64,000 nucleotides of DNA from Lagopus muta (lineage: Eukaryota > Chordata > Aves > Galliformes > Phasianidae), in the NCBI RefSeq assembly GCF_023343835.1, contig NC_064447.1:13021501-13085500 (forward strand). The letters are read 5' to 3'. Both the position numbers and the translations under genes were made by a program. The notes beneath the pieces were generated by a model. That model searched no databases. It saw only the letters and a program-made list of their open reading frames with translations, and was not told the origin of the DNA. The number at the start of each line of letters is the position of its first letter. Position 1 is the stretch's first letter. This document shows, in pieces, positions 33,403-45,580 of the stretch.

Positions 33403-34092
33403 ATGTCTACCGCTATGAACTTCAGCGCCAAGAGCTTCAAACCGCGGCCGCCGGACAAGGGCGCTTTCCCGCTAGATCACTTCGGTGCGGTAACGCGGCT
33501 CGCCGCCCGGGCCCCGCTCCCCCTCGGCGCCGCGCGGGCCCCAGCCCGAGCCCGGCGGTAGCGCGACCCCCGCCGTGTGTTGCAGGAGAGTGCAGCGCCT
33601 TCAAGGAGCGCTTCATGCAGTGCCTTCGCGACAGCGGCTTCGAGAGCGGCGCGTGCCGGGAGCGCGCCATGGCCTACCTGCAGTGCCGCATGGACAGGCA
33701 GGTGGCGGCCGGGGGCGCGCGGGGCTGCGGGCACGCGCAGCGCGTGCTCTGACGCGGTTGTGCCTTCCGCGTGCAGTAGCGCGCGGCCCGAGGGGCTGTA
33801 TGGGGAGGGCGGGAGGAAGGCTGTGGGGAGGAAGGCTGTCTCGATGCTGCTGACCCCATTGACGTTTCTGAGGCTTTGCCAGCCGCTCTGCGTGCCTCGG
33901 GTTTCTCTACAGCAAATAGGAGGAAGTGGGGCAGGAAACGCTGCTGTTCTGTCTGTTACGCGGTGTGTTCTGCAAAATTGTTGTTCCTGTTGTTTCCAAC
34001 GTAGGCAGCTCATGGCTAACGAACCGCTGGAAAAGCTGGGATTTAAAGATCTGCTGGATGAGAAGTCGGAAGCGGAAGCTGGGAAAGAGTGA
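33403..34092 (+). CDS. COX19: COX19, cytochrome c oxidase assembly factor, complete, three exons
   Basis: Small twin-CX9C protein of the mitochondrial intermembrane space and cytosol, needed for copper handling and assembly of cytochrome c oxidase. Exons 33403-33484, 33586-33701 and 34009-34092 join to 93 residues plus stop; the human protein has 90. The N-terminus MSTAMNF and the [17 protein letters not shown] block match COX19. The two CX9C helices are [11 protein letters not shown] and [11 protein letters not shown], and the segment [12 protein letters not shown] is diagnostic. Both introns are short (101 and 307 bp) with GT-AG ends. The acceptor of exon 3 has a competing AG four bases upstream; use of it would shift the frame. 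An upstream in-frame ATG at 33328 lies in the promoter region and is unlikely to be used. It shares orientation with ADAP1, as in the human locus. Confidence 0.97.
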
Positions 34093-34363
34093 CGAAGAAA
34101 GAGCTTTACCTCTCACTGCTTTACCTCACGTACGGGAGGAGTAACTCCTGTGTAGTACGTATTGGACCTGTATTGCAATAGGAAGTGCTTTGGGGAGGAT
34201 GCTTTTCTTCCCAAATATTCTTTTTTAAAATCAGATTGTTAAGGCGAGCCAAAGTGCTGCCTTTGTTTACTTTCCTCCTCCAGCCTGCTCCTAAAGGTCA
34301 CTGTAGCACTTCACGTGGCAGCAAACAGCGGTTGCCTGGAGTGTTCTCTGTTTCTGCAGGGGT

Positions 34364-34369
34364 AATAAA
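34364..34369 (+). terminator. Proximal poly(A) signal of COX19
   Basis: AATAAA, in the context GGTAATAAACTC, lies about 270 nt after the stop codon. A second AATAAA is at 34475-34480. Which is used, or both, is not visible. Confidence 0.6.
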
Positions 34370-34474
34370 CTCTTGCTTTAAAAAAACAACAGCACAACAA
34401 CCCTCCACCTCAACTATAGGTTATTGCTATGTGGGCATTACTAATCTGCCTGCAGCAGGCACCTTTCGGGTGGA

Positions 34475-34480
34475 AATAAA
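34475..34480 (+). terminator. Distal poly(A) signal of COX19
   Basis: AATAAA in the context GGAAATAAAGCTG, followed within 20 bases by a GT-rich stretch (TGTTGTGG) that would suit a downstream cleavage element. This makes it at least as good as the proximal site. Confidence 0.6.
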
Positions 34481-35484
34481 GCTGTTGTGGTACTTGCAAA
34501 TTTCTATTTAATTTCCTTTTTTTTGGGTGATCTCCTTCTTACCAGGATGCATTTCCAGCATCACCAGTAGGTTTTTATTTACCATGCCAACGTTTGACCT
34601 TTATTTCATCATTTAACCAATAGTCGTTCATTACAGTTGTCTTCATTTCTCCACTTAGTGCTGCCATGTTATTTTTCACATCCTTATGGTGAAATCAGAG
34701 GGAAGATGGCAATGGTATTTATTTGTCTTTGAAGTAAATGTGAATTATTTATATAAACATGTCTGGACTTTTCTTTTGAAAGCCTGTTGTTTGGGATGCA
34801 CACACTTAGCTGGTTCTCCTACACTTCCTTCTTTATTTAGTGTCCTCTGTTTGGTACATCCAGCCATTCCTGTTTCTGTTTTCAGAGAGATCCAGGAAAG
34901 AGTAAAATAATACTCTCTGCTCTTCACGTTAGTGGGGGGGAAATGAGATTTAAATTGTGGTCCTGGTCTGATCTGAGCAGAACGCAGATAGTTCAGAGCA
35001 GATTTCTGTTTGAAAAGGGCATTCTGTTTGCTTTCTGCTGTGTCTTTTTAGTCTGCTTCATTCCACTGCTTAAATTCTGTCTTTTGATGAGATTATAAAA
35101 AAGAAAGCAGAGATTCTATTGCTGAAACAGACGTTAAAAGACTTCATGTTAAGCCGATGAACAAAAGCCTTCTTTTAGTGATGCTGAATAAAAAATTAAA
35201 GTAATTGCCAACATCTTCAGATGAAAGAAATCAAATTTCATGCTTCCCTGCTCCATGATTATTGTGAAGTGACACACCTAGGAGGGATTCAGAAAACCAC
35301 CAGTAGTGGGGAATAATCGGAGGTTGTTACTTCTTTCTTAGGCTACTCTGCATGGGAATCTGAGCAAACAGTTGCTTTGTGTTTTTCTTGAGACAGTTGA
35401 TACTGTAACTGTAGAGTAGAAGGGGTGATGTTCCAGAAGTCTCCAGTGAATGAATGTAGCCAGCAGAGCTGGAGTGACAGACAG

Positions 35485-35499
35485 TGCACTTAAAGTGCA
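35485..35499. repeat. Perfect 15-bp palindrome
   Basis: TGCACTTAAAGTGCA reads the same on both strands around a central A/T. Each half contains CACTTAA, close to the NKX2-type homeobox consensus (TYAAGTG), so it could be two overlapping back-to-back sites. It may be chance. Confidence 0.5.
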
Positions 35500-37206
35500 G
35501 CTGAGGGAGGAGCCGCTGGGATTCTTAGAATGGCAGAGGCCCTGACTCTGGACCTGGTGCAGGAGGGACTGTGAGAGCAGAAGTAATTTCTAAGAACTGC
35601 ACACTGTGCCAAAGGAAACAGTGCTGTGTGCTACCTGTCTGCCTGCAGTTCTACCGTGGCACCTTGGTGATGTGGCCAGCAGGACCCTGTGTGCTATGGG
35701 CTGACTGCTGCTGATCTGCCAAGTGGGTGCAGTGTGCTTCATCCTTCACACAGCAACTGCAGAAGTGGAATTGCCATCCCAACAGGGATGGGAACTCTGC
35801 ACCTCTCACCAGCCTGTAGAAGATAACATCACCTGGATCCATAGTGCATCTCATCCTGCCTCCCAGCGCGGTGACTCAGCTTCACAGCACAGTTCTTTTC
35901 TTGCCAGGACAAGACCAAGGGCTGTGAGTGGATAGATGAAAACTCGGGAAATTGACAGCAGCATCTATTTCCTGGCTGTGAGGCATTAGCTGGAGAAGAT
36001 AATATGTTCTGTGGAATTGTGAGGTGAGTTCAAAGTTGGTGAGGGCTATCAATTTTTTCAATTGAGATCTAATGTAACTGAGAAGTGGTGGAAAAATCAT
36101 TAATCAGTGCTGAGCCCGGGGTCAAACAATCCTGACTTGCTCTGGTGACAAGTCATTGCAGCACCAGAGCCATGAGGGGGACGTTCTTGGAATTCAATTC
36201 ATTCCTGCCAGCACACAGACCATTAATTAAAACCTTTCTCTAAAACTTGTTTATTTTAGCTTTGCTTGTGGGATCAAGTTTTGTGCTTCTTTACAATGAC
36301 AGCAGTACATTAAGCCAAACAGGAGTCCTAAGTTTGTAGCTAATCTTTCCTGTACTGAGGAGGAAGCTCTCCAGAAGCTGACACCGGGTTGGGTAAGTTT
36401 ATTCTGGAAGTGCTGAGCTGAGGCTCAGTGTGTGTGATACAAGAGGAGCAGTTTTGTCAGGGATGCTGATTTCTTTATGTAGTTGTTCAGAGTTGATGAG
36501 CTGCTCTGCTGTGTGTGGCTCCAGGAACGAGGTGAGTTCCACACAAGTGCTTTAATCTTCATGTGAGAAGCTGGTGAGTGTGCCTGTTTGCACTGGTGCT
36601 GCCTTTCAAAGGCTGCCATGAAGCACCACCTGCTGACAGTCCCTGGGACTTGGAGAAATGCAAACGGTTGCAAAATGATGTTCAGCATGGATTAATGTTG
36701 AAAGTGCCTGTTGAGATGTGATGGTACAGGTGTGGAAGGCATAGCCTAAAGCAGGAGGAAGTGCTGACTGTGTTGGAATGAAGATCTGTGTAAGCTGTTA
36801 AACAATAATAGAAAACAGTAAGTAAGGGGGCTGTGATAGTCTTTCCTAGAGGTTTTTTTTCCCAGCCAAACCTCTGTTATAAAATAACTGTAGGTGCTCT
36901 GCTGTGTGGGATCCTGTCCTGGGGAGTCCCCAGAGGGTTCCTGGTCAGCAGTGCTGTGTGTGCTGGCACTTAGGAAAGCTTTGCTCACACATAACCCCCT
37001 TTCTTTGTTCGGTTAGAATCAGTTCAGCCACAGAGTTTAACCTTGGTCACTGCAGTTATTTACAGAAAGAGAGCACTGCTGCAAGCCAACCCTCTTTATG
37101 TCTTCCTGGAAGACTTTGAGCTCTAGGTGTATCTCCAAACAATAGCAATGAGCCGCAGAACAAGGAAGAAAGAGTTTAATAAGCAATTTCAAGGCTCTTA
37201 GAGTTC

Positions 37207-37243
<37 letters not shown>
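37207..37243. repeat. Poly(T)17 joined directly to poly(A)20
   Basis: An uninterrupted run of 17 T is followed at once by 20 A. It forms a perfect inverted repeat with no loop sequence. No microsatellite slippage unit larger than one base is involved. Confidence 0.9.
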
Positions 37244-40200
37244 GGCACAAAAGCCTGTGCAAAGAGAGCCTCCTATGGTTGTGCTGGAAGGTGGGCCGTG
37301 GTCCCAAGTCTTGTACATAAGCAGAGTGAGCTTGTGCCTCTGTGGTAAGGAAGGGTTGTTCCCCTTGGAAGAGGGGTAGCAGGTGTAGCAGAGGGGCTGT
37401 GCAGTCAGTGCAGTTATGGACAGGCTGTGGGTGCAGCCAGCTGACCTTGCAGTTCTTGAATCCTCTCCCAGATTCTTCCTGGTTTGTTCTACCTGCTCAA
37501 ACTGACTCAGATTAAGCAAACAAAACACTTGAGGAAGGTACCTGCAAGGGTTACTTTCCCTTTCCTGGGTGTTTCAATGGGAAAAGATTAATCAGACATC
37601 CAGTTTCCAGTTCTTTTTTTCTTTTAATGACTGCTTCTCTGAATAGCTGGTAATGCTGCATTTCCGTCAAGATGCAGCAGTTTTCTTGCTAGCAGATTTC
37701 AAGACAAAATGCTTTCCTTCTGGTGCCATATGGCTTGAAATGCAAAAGTGATCACTGCTAGAAATAAGATCTTCATAGAAAGTCACCTAGAAGTTCATGT
37801 GTGTGTGCAGAGGGCTTGAGAAACCTTGGTGCATCTCTTTTATTTCTTGGGACTGACAGTGACACAGGGAGAGGTTTTTTGACTTCTCATAGGGACTGAT
37901 GCTCATGTTTTCTCCCTAGCATTGCACAGGCTGTTTCACCACTGATTGTTTATTCCCTGTATTCCAAGAGATCTTGGGACTTGCATCAGCAGGTACATCA
38001 ATTTTGTATTTGCTGATTCCTGCTGGGCTTGGTTGCGGACAAGTGTGGCATTCATCACATAGCCCAGCAAAAGCCAGTTAGCTCTGCAGTTGTAGGGCTG
38101 AATCCAATCTGTGCTGTTCCAGCTCTGGTGGGATTGTAACTGAATGAACAATCTTTCCCAGCTTCCACACAGAGTAAGGCAGGTTCCACTGATGTGGAGG
38201 AGCACTGTGGTCCGTGTGCTGCATCCTGCTGGCTGATAATGAGCAGTGCCTTACACCACCCAGTGCTGCAGGTGCTCTTCTATTCAGCTCTGTTATGAAT
38301 ATTCTGTTCATAATATGAATTATGACAAACTGAAAGCAGCAGTAAAGTAGCCTCGCAAAAAGAAAGTGGGGTAGTGAAGTATCCAGAATGATTCAGGCTT
38401 CTAACTTGATGATTTTAAGAAGTAGGCAGTGGTGGCTGCTTTTGCAGCCAGTCCCTTTGGGCAACTGAGCTCTTTGACTATTTTAGTAACTTTCTAGGAG
38501 CTGACAGCTCCAATTTCTGCAGGATTTCTGGTGTCCTCAGTGCCAAGAAGCCCTGCTTCAGCAAGAAATTTTTAACGCGCCTGGTTTTAATCTGGCTTGT
38601 GAAGCTGCTAATGGAGGAGGGCATATGGGAAGGCAGTCACATGGAGGAAGTGCTCTGGAAAGCAGTCAGGCCCACTTTGGGGTTGTTCAATTTGCATTTC
38701 TCCGTTACCAAACTGTTCTGAGTTTCAGCAAGCTTAGGAGGCGCTGCATCTCTCCTCAGGACAAGGCAGGAGATCACAGCGCTGCAGAATCTGGGATGCT
38801 GGCACAGCCCTGAAGATGTGATGTGATGCTGTGGGCTGCAGGATGCTTCAGACCTTGCAAGTGCTCAGCCGAATCGAATGTCAAATCCTGACTTTGTTGG
38901 GAGGACCAGGATTTATGGAGACCTCACTAGCATCAATGCCCCTGCATGGATCATCTGCTCTCGTACAGCCTGTACTCAAATTCTTTTGCTTCTCTAGCAG
39001 AGGTGATAGAACTGCTGGATTGTGGGTGAGATCCTGCTCTCAAAAATCTGTTGAAGAGCCAGGATTTAATTCCCAGAAAGCAGTTCCGGCAGTAAGTGCA
39101 TCTGGCTTCCTCGTATGGGGATACGGTCAGTGGGACCATCTGTGTGCAGGACAAAGACAACCACAGTCAGGTACCACACTGTTTTGTGATGCAGGGTGAG
39201 CAATTTCTGGTCAAAGAATCAAATGCTGAGCTCACAGACTGCTGAAAAAGAACCAGGTGGGTGAAAAATGAGAGCATGTTCAGGACATCTCATTGCACCC
39301 TTTCAAGGCTCACACCAGGAGACCTGCAGGTGTGGTAGTGCCAGCTAGAAGGGCTCGTTGAAGCAGAGAGATGTCTGGATTGATAGCTTTATTTTGGCTT
39401 ATTTTAGCAAATAGTAAGGGGGAGGAGGGATGTTTATCACTGAAACTGATGCTGCCTAGTACTTTAGACACAGCTCTAATAGGTTGGACTGGCTGAGACT
39501 ACATCACATTAGCAGCATTAATAACACAGAGTGGCTGGTAAGGCAAACCTGCTGTGGCAGCACTAAGCTGGTCCTCTGGTTCTTTGATTCAGGTTGGTGC
39601 CACTGCTCAGGGCTGCTTTGGTTATTAAAGCTCTTTCACAGAAGTCACCTGGGCAGCTGCTTCAACTCAGCACTGAAATGGCTGTTCTGTCACTCTCTCC
39701 CCTGCCGTTCCCCAACCTGGCTTGGGTTCATTTTATAGCCTGCCATAAAGTTGTTTATTTTTGCACCTGCTTTTCAGCCACAGGGGTCTCATGATGTTGT
39801 TTTCATGGCTTCTGGAGCAGGGCTGCTCTGTTGTTGCTAGAAATAATTGCTGTTAATTAATTCTTTGCTGATTTTTCTTTGGCAAAGCATACTGAAATAA
39901 ACAAGTGAACAGCACGCTCTGTATCCTGATGCTGTGGGAGCTGTTACAGGGCGTGCAGTGACATCCAAACAATCACATCAGCAGCCAGAGGAAGGGTAGG
40001 ACACAGTCCTTGACATCCTGTGGATAAAGTTGAGTTGGGGGAGGCTCAAACACCATTTTGAGCTGTTCAAAAGCTTCCTCCAGGCTGTTGTTTCTAATCA
40101 TTTTCTAGAGAAAAAAACACAGCTTTGTTTCCACCTAATGCTTTATTCAAATCACAGCTGAGTAATCTTGTGATTGGTGGTTGTGATGTGGTTTCAAACA

Positions 40201-43200
40201 CCTGAGCTGGACAGGCAGCTGAGAGCAGCAGCCCATTCCGGGTGCTGTAGCTGCACCCGGTTTCTCTTTCTCTGTGTGCCCATTTGAAATGGCTGGTCTT
40301 CTTTCTGAGGACCCTGGCTCTGCTGTGGGGAATTCCAGGCCAGAAGTGATGTGCTAAACTTCTGCTCCTTTCTTGCTGTCCAGCAGTCCTACCAACAGTT
40401 TCTCCATCTGAGGCACAGCAGCCTCCTCATCTGGTTCCTTCTGCACCCTGCAATGGGACATCATGCAGTGCAGTCTCCCACTTAAGTGTCTCCAAGCTGT
40501 TCTTGGAAGGATGAGGCATTTGAGCCAGGAAGAGATTAAGTTATTGGAACTGAGCAAAAGCAATTTCTATGATGAGTGTTTGCCCTGCAGTTTGCACGTC
40601 AAGCCTGTCCCTGATTCAGGTTGACCCGAAGGTGGCAATGTCTGAATAACTGTGCTGGCTTTTCTTGGAGAAGCTGGGCCCTGATGTACTGATCTCTTCA
40701 CACACGTTTGCTTTCTCCATACAGGACTTCCTCAGATCTGAGTCTTCTAATTCCTGTGTATCAGGAATAATGCTAATCAGTGGTGTAACATGGGTGTAGG
40801 TGAATTATTGACTACATTGGTCTAATTTAGTCTTCTGTGAGAGTGTCGTTAGGCAGCACAGCTCCAGTCAGGTGCATGGCAGCTGCCATGGAGCCCATTC
40901 CCTCTGCTGTCCTATGAAATGGATCCACTACAACTGCAAAAGGAGTTTTGCAATGATTTTTTTTTTCTTGTGTTGAGATTTTCCTTTGTGCAGCAGACAG
41001 ATGCAAACACCCAACACCCTCATGCTGCTCTTTAGGACATGTCTGGGCCCCCAGCCACCCAGCAGTGTGACAGAGCAGCTCCTGAGACCCCAGTGAGGAT
41101 CTTGCCCCTTTCTATGTTGATTCCCAGACCAGCCTGTTTCTGCAGCGAGCCCGGGGGAAAGAAGAGTAGTCATGCTGAGGGAAGAAACAGCACAGACATG
41201 AGCAAGTGATGGGTGGGCTGAGAGCAGTGGTTGAGGTTACTTTCCTTTCTGTGACAGTGTGGTTGCAGGAAAGCTGCTCTGAGCTCCGGGGTGCAGCCAT
41301 GAACAAAACTTGCAATTGGTGAGAATTGCAGCAGCCTGAAAAATGGTGTCTAGGTAAATCAGCAGAGAAATTTTGCTCTGCAACCCCTTCCTGTTCTCAC
41401 TCTCCCTGTTTTTCTCCCATGAGTAGGAACTCACTGGGTTGGTGCACGTTGTTACCCACACAGCTGGTAAGCGATGGGAGGAACAGGCTGCTTTTTCACA
41501 CTGGTTGCTCTGAGGTTTGCAGCAGAGTTGGCCACTGTGCAAATGTAGTGAAACTTTGAGTTGCAAATCACTCCCCAGCTCCCTTCAGGAGCTGTGTGAC
41601 ACCTTTTTATCATTGGGGGCTGCTGCAGGTATAGGCATTAGCTCTGCTATTTGGGCAGCCTTGCATCATTTTCCTTTGCGTTGTCATCTTCAACTCTGTC
41701 AACAGATCCCAACCAAGTATGGACAGAGTGCTTTTCTCCTGTCCTACAGAAGGAGAAAACCCTGCAGGAATCCATGCAGCAATTTGCTCAAAATCAGAGA
41801 AAATTGGTGCTGGTATCAGATTTTCATTTTGAAGGTTTGTAATTACCCTGGTCTGAGCTTCATGGCATTCCTTTCCCGGCATTGCCAGTCTTGATTTAAT
41901 AACTCAATAACCCAATAAATAATATATATACACACACACATGTTTTAATACAGACAGCTGTAGAATTGGGTTTATTTGGAGGTTTTGCCTTTTTTGTTCC
42001 TTTTCTTTTTTTCATTTGAACAGGAAACCATACTGCAACTGAAATGAGTTGCTTTAGCATGGGAGCGGTCAGTGCTACGGCTTGTGCACACAAACCCTGA
42101 GCTGCAAGAGCTGCCTCTGCTGTAGTGCTGAGGAAGCAGAAGGGACCCAGGCTGCTGTATCTGCTGCTCCACAGGGTTGTGCTTGACTGCGGTTGCAGTG
42201 GCATGAATTATTGATATTTCTGTTAGGGTTTGCTGTTGGCACAGGAATTTTTAATGTTTTCCTGCGTTGCACTGTGGATGTGCTCCCAGGTCACTTAAGG
42301 GGCTGAGTTTAATACCTGTGTGTTTGGGTGACTGTGACATTGATACAGCCATTTCAGGGCTGGGGCTGCAAAATTCGTATATTGAATAGCAGTGCAGGCA
42401 CAGCAAAAAAAAGCAGTCTCAGGGTGAAAGCTACAGAGGGGCAAGGAGAACACGTTTTGGGGAGAGCTGGGACGTTTTCAATGTGTCACCATGAAGATGA
42501 TGAAGAGGTATGCAGGGATTTCTGAGCGTCCTTCTCCCTGCCCTCACACTCCAGCATTTCCAGGCTGCCCTGTGTGTAGCACCTTGGGAGATGGTATTGA
42601 TATTGTCCGTTTCTAAGACAACAACCTTGTGATGTAGAAAAGACTGAGCTCAAAATGTGGGTGTTTATAAATGAGCTTGTTGTACACCTAAATATGTGTG
42701 TATCTAAGAATGTATCTGTACAAAATTATATCAGACAGTAAGAGCCACGCAGCTGTGGAGCGTCAGATGCCATCTGAATGAGGATGGCACATTGCTACAG
42801 CTGATCCCCAGAGGGTATGGCTGGAGGCTTCCTGAGAAGTAGGAGCAAATGCATTGAAGTCTCCTTGATGGGTCACATCCACAGGGAAAGCTCAGGTGAG
42901 GGGTTGCATCCTAAGAGGAGCAGTGTGATTTGGGTGAACCTGAGCTGCCACCAGCCCCTAGGATCCTCTAGGACCAGCAGTGAGCCTATGGAGATGCCCT
43001 TGTTGTGGACAGGCTGAGGCTGAGCTTTGCATTCTCAGTGAGCAGAAGATTACTGTCGGTTCTGGATGCTTTGGTCCTGTTCCAACTTCCCTGTATTCCC
43101 CCTCTGCCCATCCACCTGTGCTGTTTCCCGGTTGGATGCTGGGAGCAGGATTTGCAGCGTTGCATTTATGTCATGGGCAGGGTGGGAGCTGAGCGCTGCG

Positions 43201-44439
43201 ATGGCTGCGGGTTGATCCTGGCTGGCTCCGTTCAGCACCTCCTCTGCCAGCCGCTCCCCTCTCATCGCTGACAACAGGCTCTGTTATATTTGATTTTATT
43301 ACAAGATATAAATTTCTGTCTGCAGCCCTGGTTTCCAGCACGCAGAGAGGGATTGCCTAGCAACCAGGAGCACAAAAATTAAGAGAATCAATAAGACTTA
43401 ATGGAAAGCTAAACAGAGACTTCACCCCCCCTTCCCCCAGCCGCTGCCCCCATCAGTTCCCAATGACTTGCAGCATCCTGGCTGTTGCATGAAGCATTCA
43501 GCAAGTGCCTGCGCTGGGAAAGCTGCAGGGAGGGGACACTGTTGGGGCTGAGATGCAGGTAATAAACTTGCCTTATGATTTGGGTTTAGAGCTCTGCTCC
43601 TGTAAGTGTTTACACCGAGGAGCAGTCCCACAAACTCGACCTGGCAAGGTTTGGGAGGACTGGGGCTATGATGCTGCGCTGGAGCCGGCTTAACTCTCCG
43701 GCATGGATTTAAGCCCCTGGTGGATGTTGGTGCTCTGCTCCAGGTTAGTGTGAGGGACTGAACAACCAAGGGCGCCTGCAGGCACACACCAGCTGGAGGC
43801 TGCGGCTGCAAGCCTCAACAAAAGGGCTCTGTTTGGGATTATGCCTTCGGTTAGCATGGGAACGAGTTTGCAGATGTCATCAGCCTACACGTGTACAAGC
43901 AGCAGCCCTCGGCGCAGTGCTGCACAGAGTCAGCAAGGAGCAGCCTGACGTCAGTTGGGAACAATCAGAAATTGACTCGGTTACAGTCGCTCGCCTGACA
44001 GCACAAATGCAAAGGTCATTCGGGAAAATGTATTTCAGACAAGGGGAGCATTGTAAACCTATCAGGCCATGATTTTGCTCCTACTTAAGGCTGCATGCAG
44101 TTTTCTTTGCACAAAACGCTCCCCGGAACCTGCGGCTCTGCTCACATCCGTGTAGGCTGGTGGGATCAAGGCAGTGCTGTGCTGTTGGAAGGCTTCCCAG
44201 AGCTGCATGGAGCTTCCAGGTGCTGCTGCCTCTGGCCCCACAGCAGCGCAGTGGGGCTCAAGGGAGCAGACAAGGCTGTGTGGACCACATGCGCTCAGAG
44301 CAGTGTCACTGATGCCTGCAGCCTGTGTTTGAGAGGAGGGATTCTGCAGGGGTGAGGACAGCAGCCTCAAAGCTGCAGATCTGAACCCCTCCTCTCAGAG
44401 GGTTTCCCACATCACCGCCCCGGGCTGTTACACGGCCTT

Positions 44440-45580
44440 TGCCCCTTGGCCACATGAGAGGCGAGGGCGGCTGCAGCCCTTGGCCCCAGCGACGCAGCCG
44501 CGATGCCCCGGGGACCCTCACGTAGCCGGTGCCAGCGGTGTGCCGCATCCCCAGCGCTCGGAGGGGCGATGAGCACCTGGAGGGGCAGGCCTGCCGGGGG
44601 GCACGGAGGGGAGAAGGCGGTGAAGAAGAGCTGGTGCGCAGAGAGAGGGGGTTAGGGAGTCCTCCAAAAGGCGTTACCGGGAAAGAGGTGGCCCCGGCCA
44701 GCGAGAGCACCCCAAGGGCAGAGCTCAGTGGGGGGCACCGGGGACTGCGGGGCTCCGGCGGAGAGCGGCCGCTGGAGGTCGCGGGCGAGCGGCACGGGGA
44801 GCTGCCGGCCCCCGGCCCCCGGGGCCCGGCGGAAGGCGGAACCGGCGCCGTGCCCGGCCGGGAGGGAGGGAGAGAAGGAGAGAGGCTGCGGGGCGAGGAG
44901 GCGGCCGCGGCAGAAACCGCCCCGGCGCTCCCCCTCCCGCCGTTCACCTTGCGCGGGGCGAGGGGCCGCATGGAGCAGCCCCGGCGCCGCCCAACGCGCC
45001 GCGCCCCGCGATGAAGCGCCGCTAACCGCGGCGGATCCGCCCGCAGCCCCCATGGCGAAGGAGAGGAGCAGGAAGGCGCTGGTCGAGCTGCTCCAGCGGC
45101 CGGGCAACGCGGCGTGCGCCGACTGCGCCGCGCCGGGTAAGCGCGGGCAAGGGCTGCGGCACCCGCTCCTCCCCGGACCCCGGTCCCTACCCCGAGCCCC
45201 CGCCGACACCGGGTGGGGGTCTCGGCTGCGTCGCGGTCGCCCGCGGTGCCGCTGCTGGACCGCGGTGCCATCGCGGCGGGTCTCCTCCGCCCCGCTGCGG
45301 CGCAGCGCCGTGCCGCCGTGCCATCGTGCCGCCGCCGCGTCCGTGCGGCAGGACAGGTGTCTGCGCTCCGACCTCCGCCCGGCGCTGCCGCTGCCGTGTG
45401 CGGGCACCGCGCGCCGCTTCAGCACGGGGCTGCGCCTCTGGGAGCCGGACTGCGGGGGGGGACGCGGCGCTGGGCTCGGCTCCTCGCCCCCTGGGGCCGC
45501 GTGCGCCGTGGGGGAGCGGAGCCCGGCCCCGGCTCTCGCTGGGCACCGCCTGCCTGATGCAGCAGGACTGCCCGGGGGGG
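44440..45580. promoter_or_regulatory. CpG island over ADAP1 promoter and exon 1
   Basis: Very GC- and CpG-rich sequence begins near the GAGGCGAGGGCGGCTG run and continues through exon 1 into intron 1, falling away after about 45580. No TATA box is visible. It contains a purine-rich (GGGAGGGAGGGAGAG) stretch near 44860 and produces long overlapping open frames on both strands because stop codons are rare in such DNA. Confidence 0.85.

Larger units (their letters stand above)
33120..33780. promoter_or_regulatory. CpG island over COX19 promoter, exons 1 and 2
   Basis: CpG dinucleotides are dense from the CGGCCCGACC run at about 33130 through exon 2, and sparse on either side. It covers the putative promoter and the first two coding exons, as expected for a housekeeping mitochondrial assembly gene. 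Edges are by eye. Confidence 0.85.
34520..44430. other. Intergenic between COX19 and ADAP1
   Basis: In this stretch of almost 10 kb I found no exon with recognisable homology and no RNA gene. It contains a poly(T)-poly(A) palindrome and a short perfect palindrome, listed separately, and a short TA/CA microsatellite at about 41921-41940. The human locus also has a gap of this order here. Confidence 0.55.

Noticed and set aside
33237-33752. A 171-codon plus-strand frame overlapping COX19
   Set aside because: It runs through promoter, exon 1 in the wrong frame, an intron and exon 2. The conserved COX19 product is explained by three spliced exons.
44306-45425. Long open frames on the minus strand (up to about 321 codons) and plus strand across the ADAP1 CpG island
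   Set aside because: They overlap in several frames on both strands, are rich in Arg, Ala, Gly and Pro as expected of random GC-rich DNA, and show no known domain. The real coding part is the 85-nt ADAP1 exon 1.
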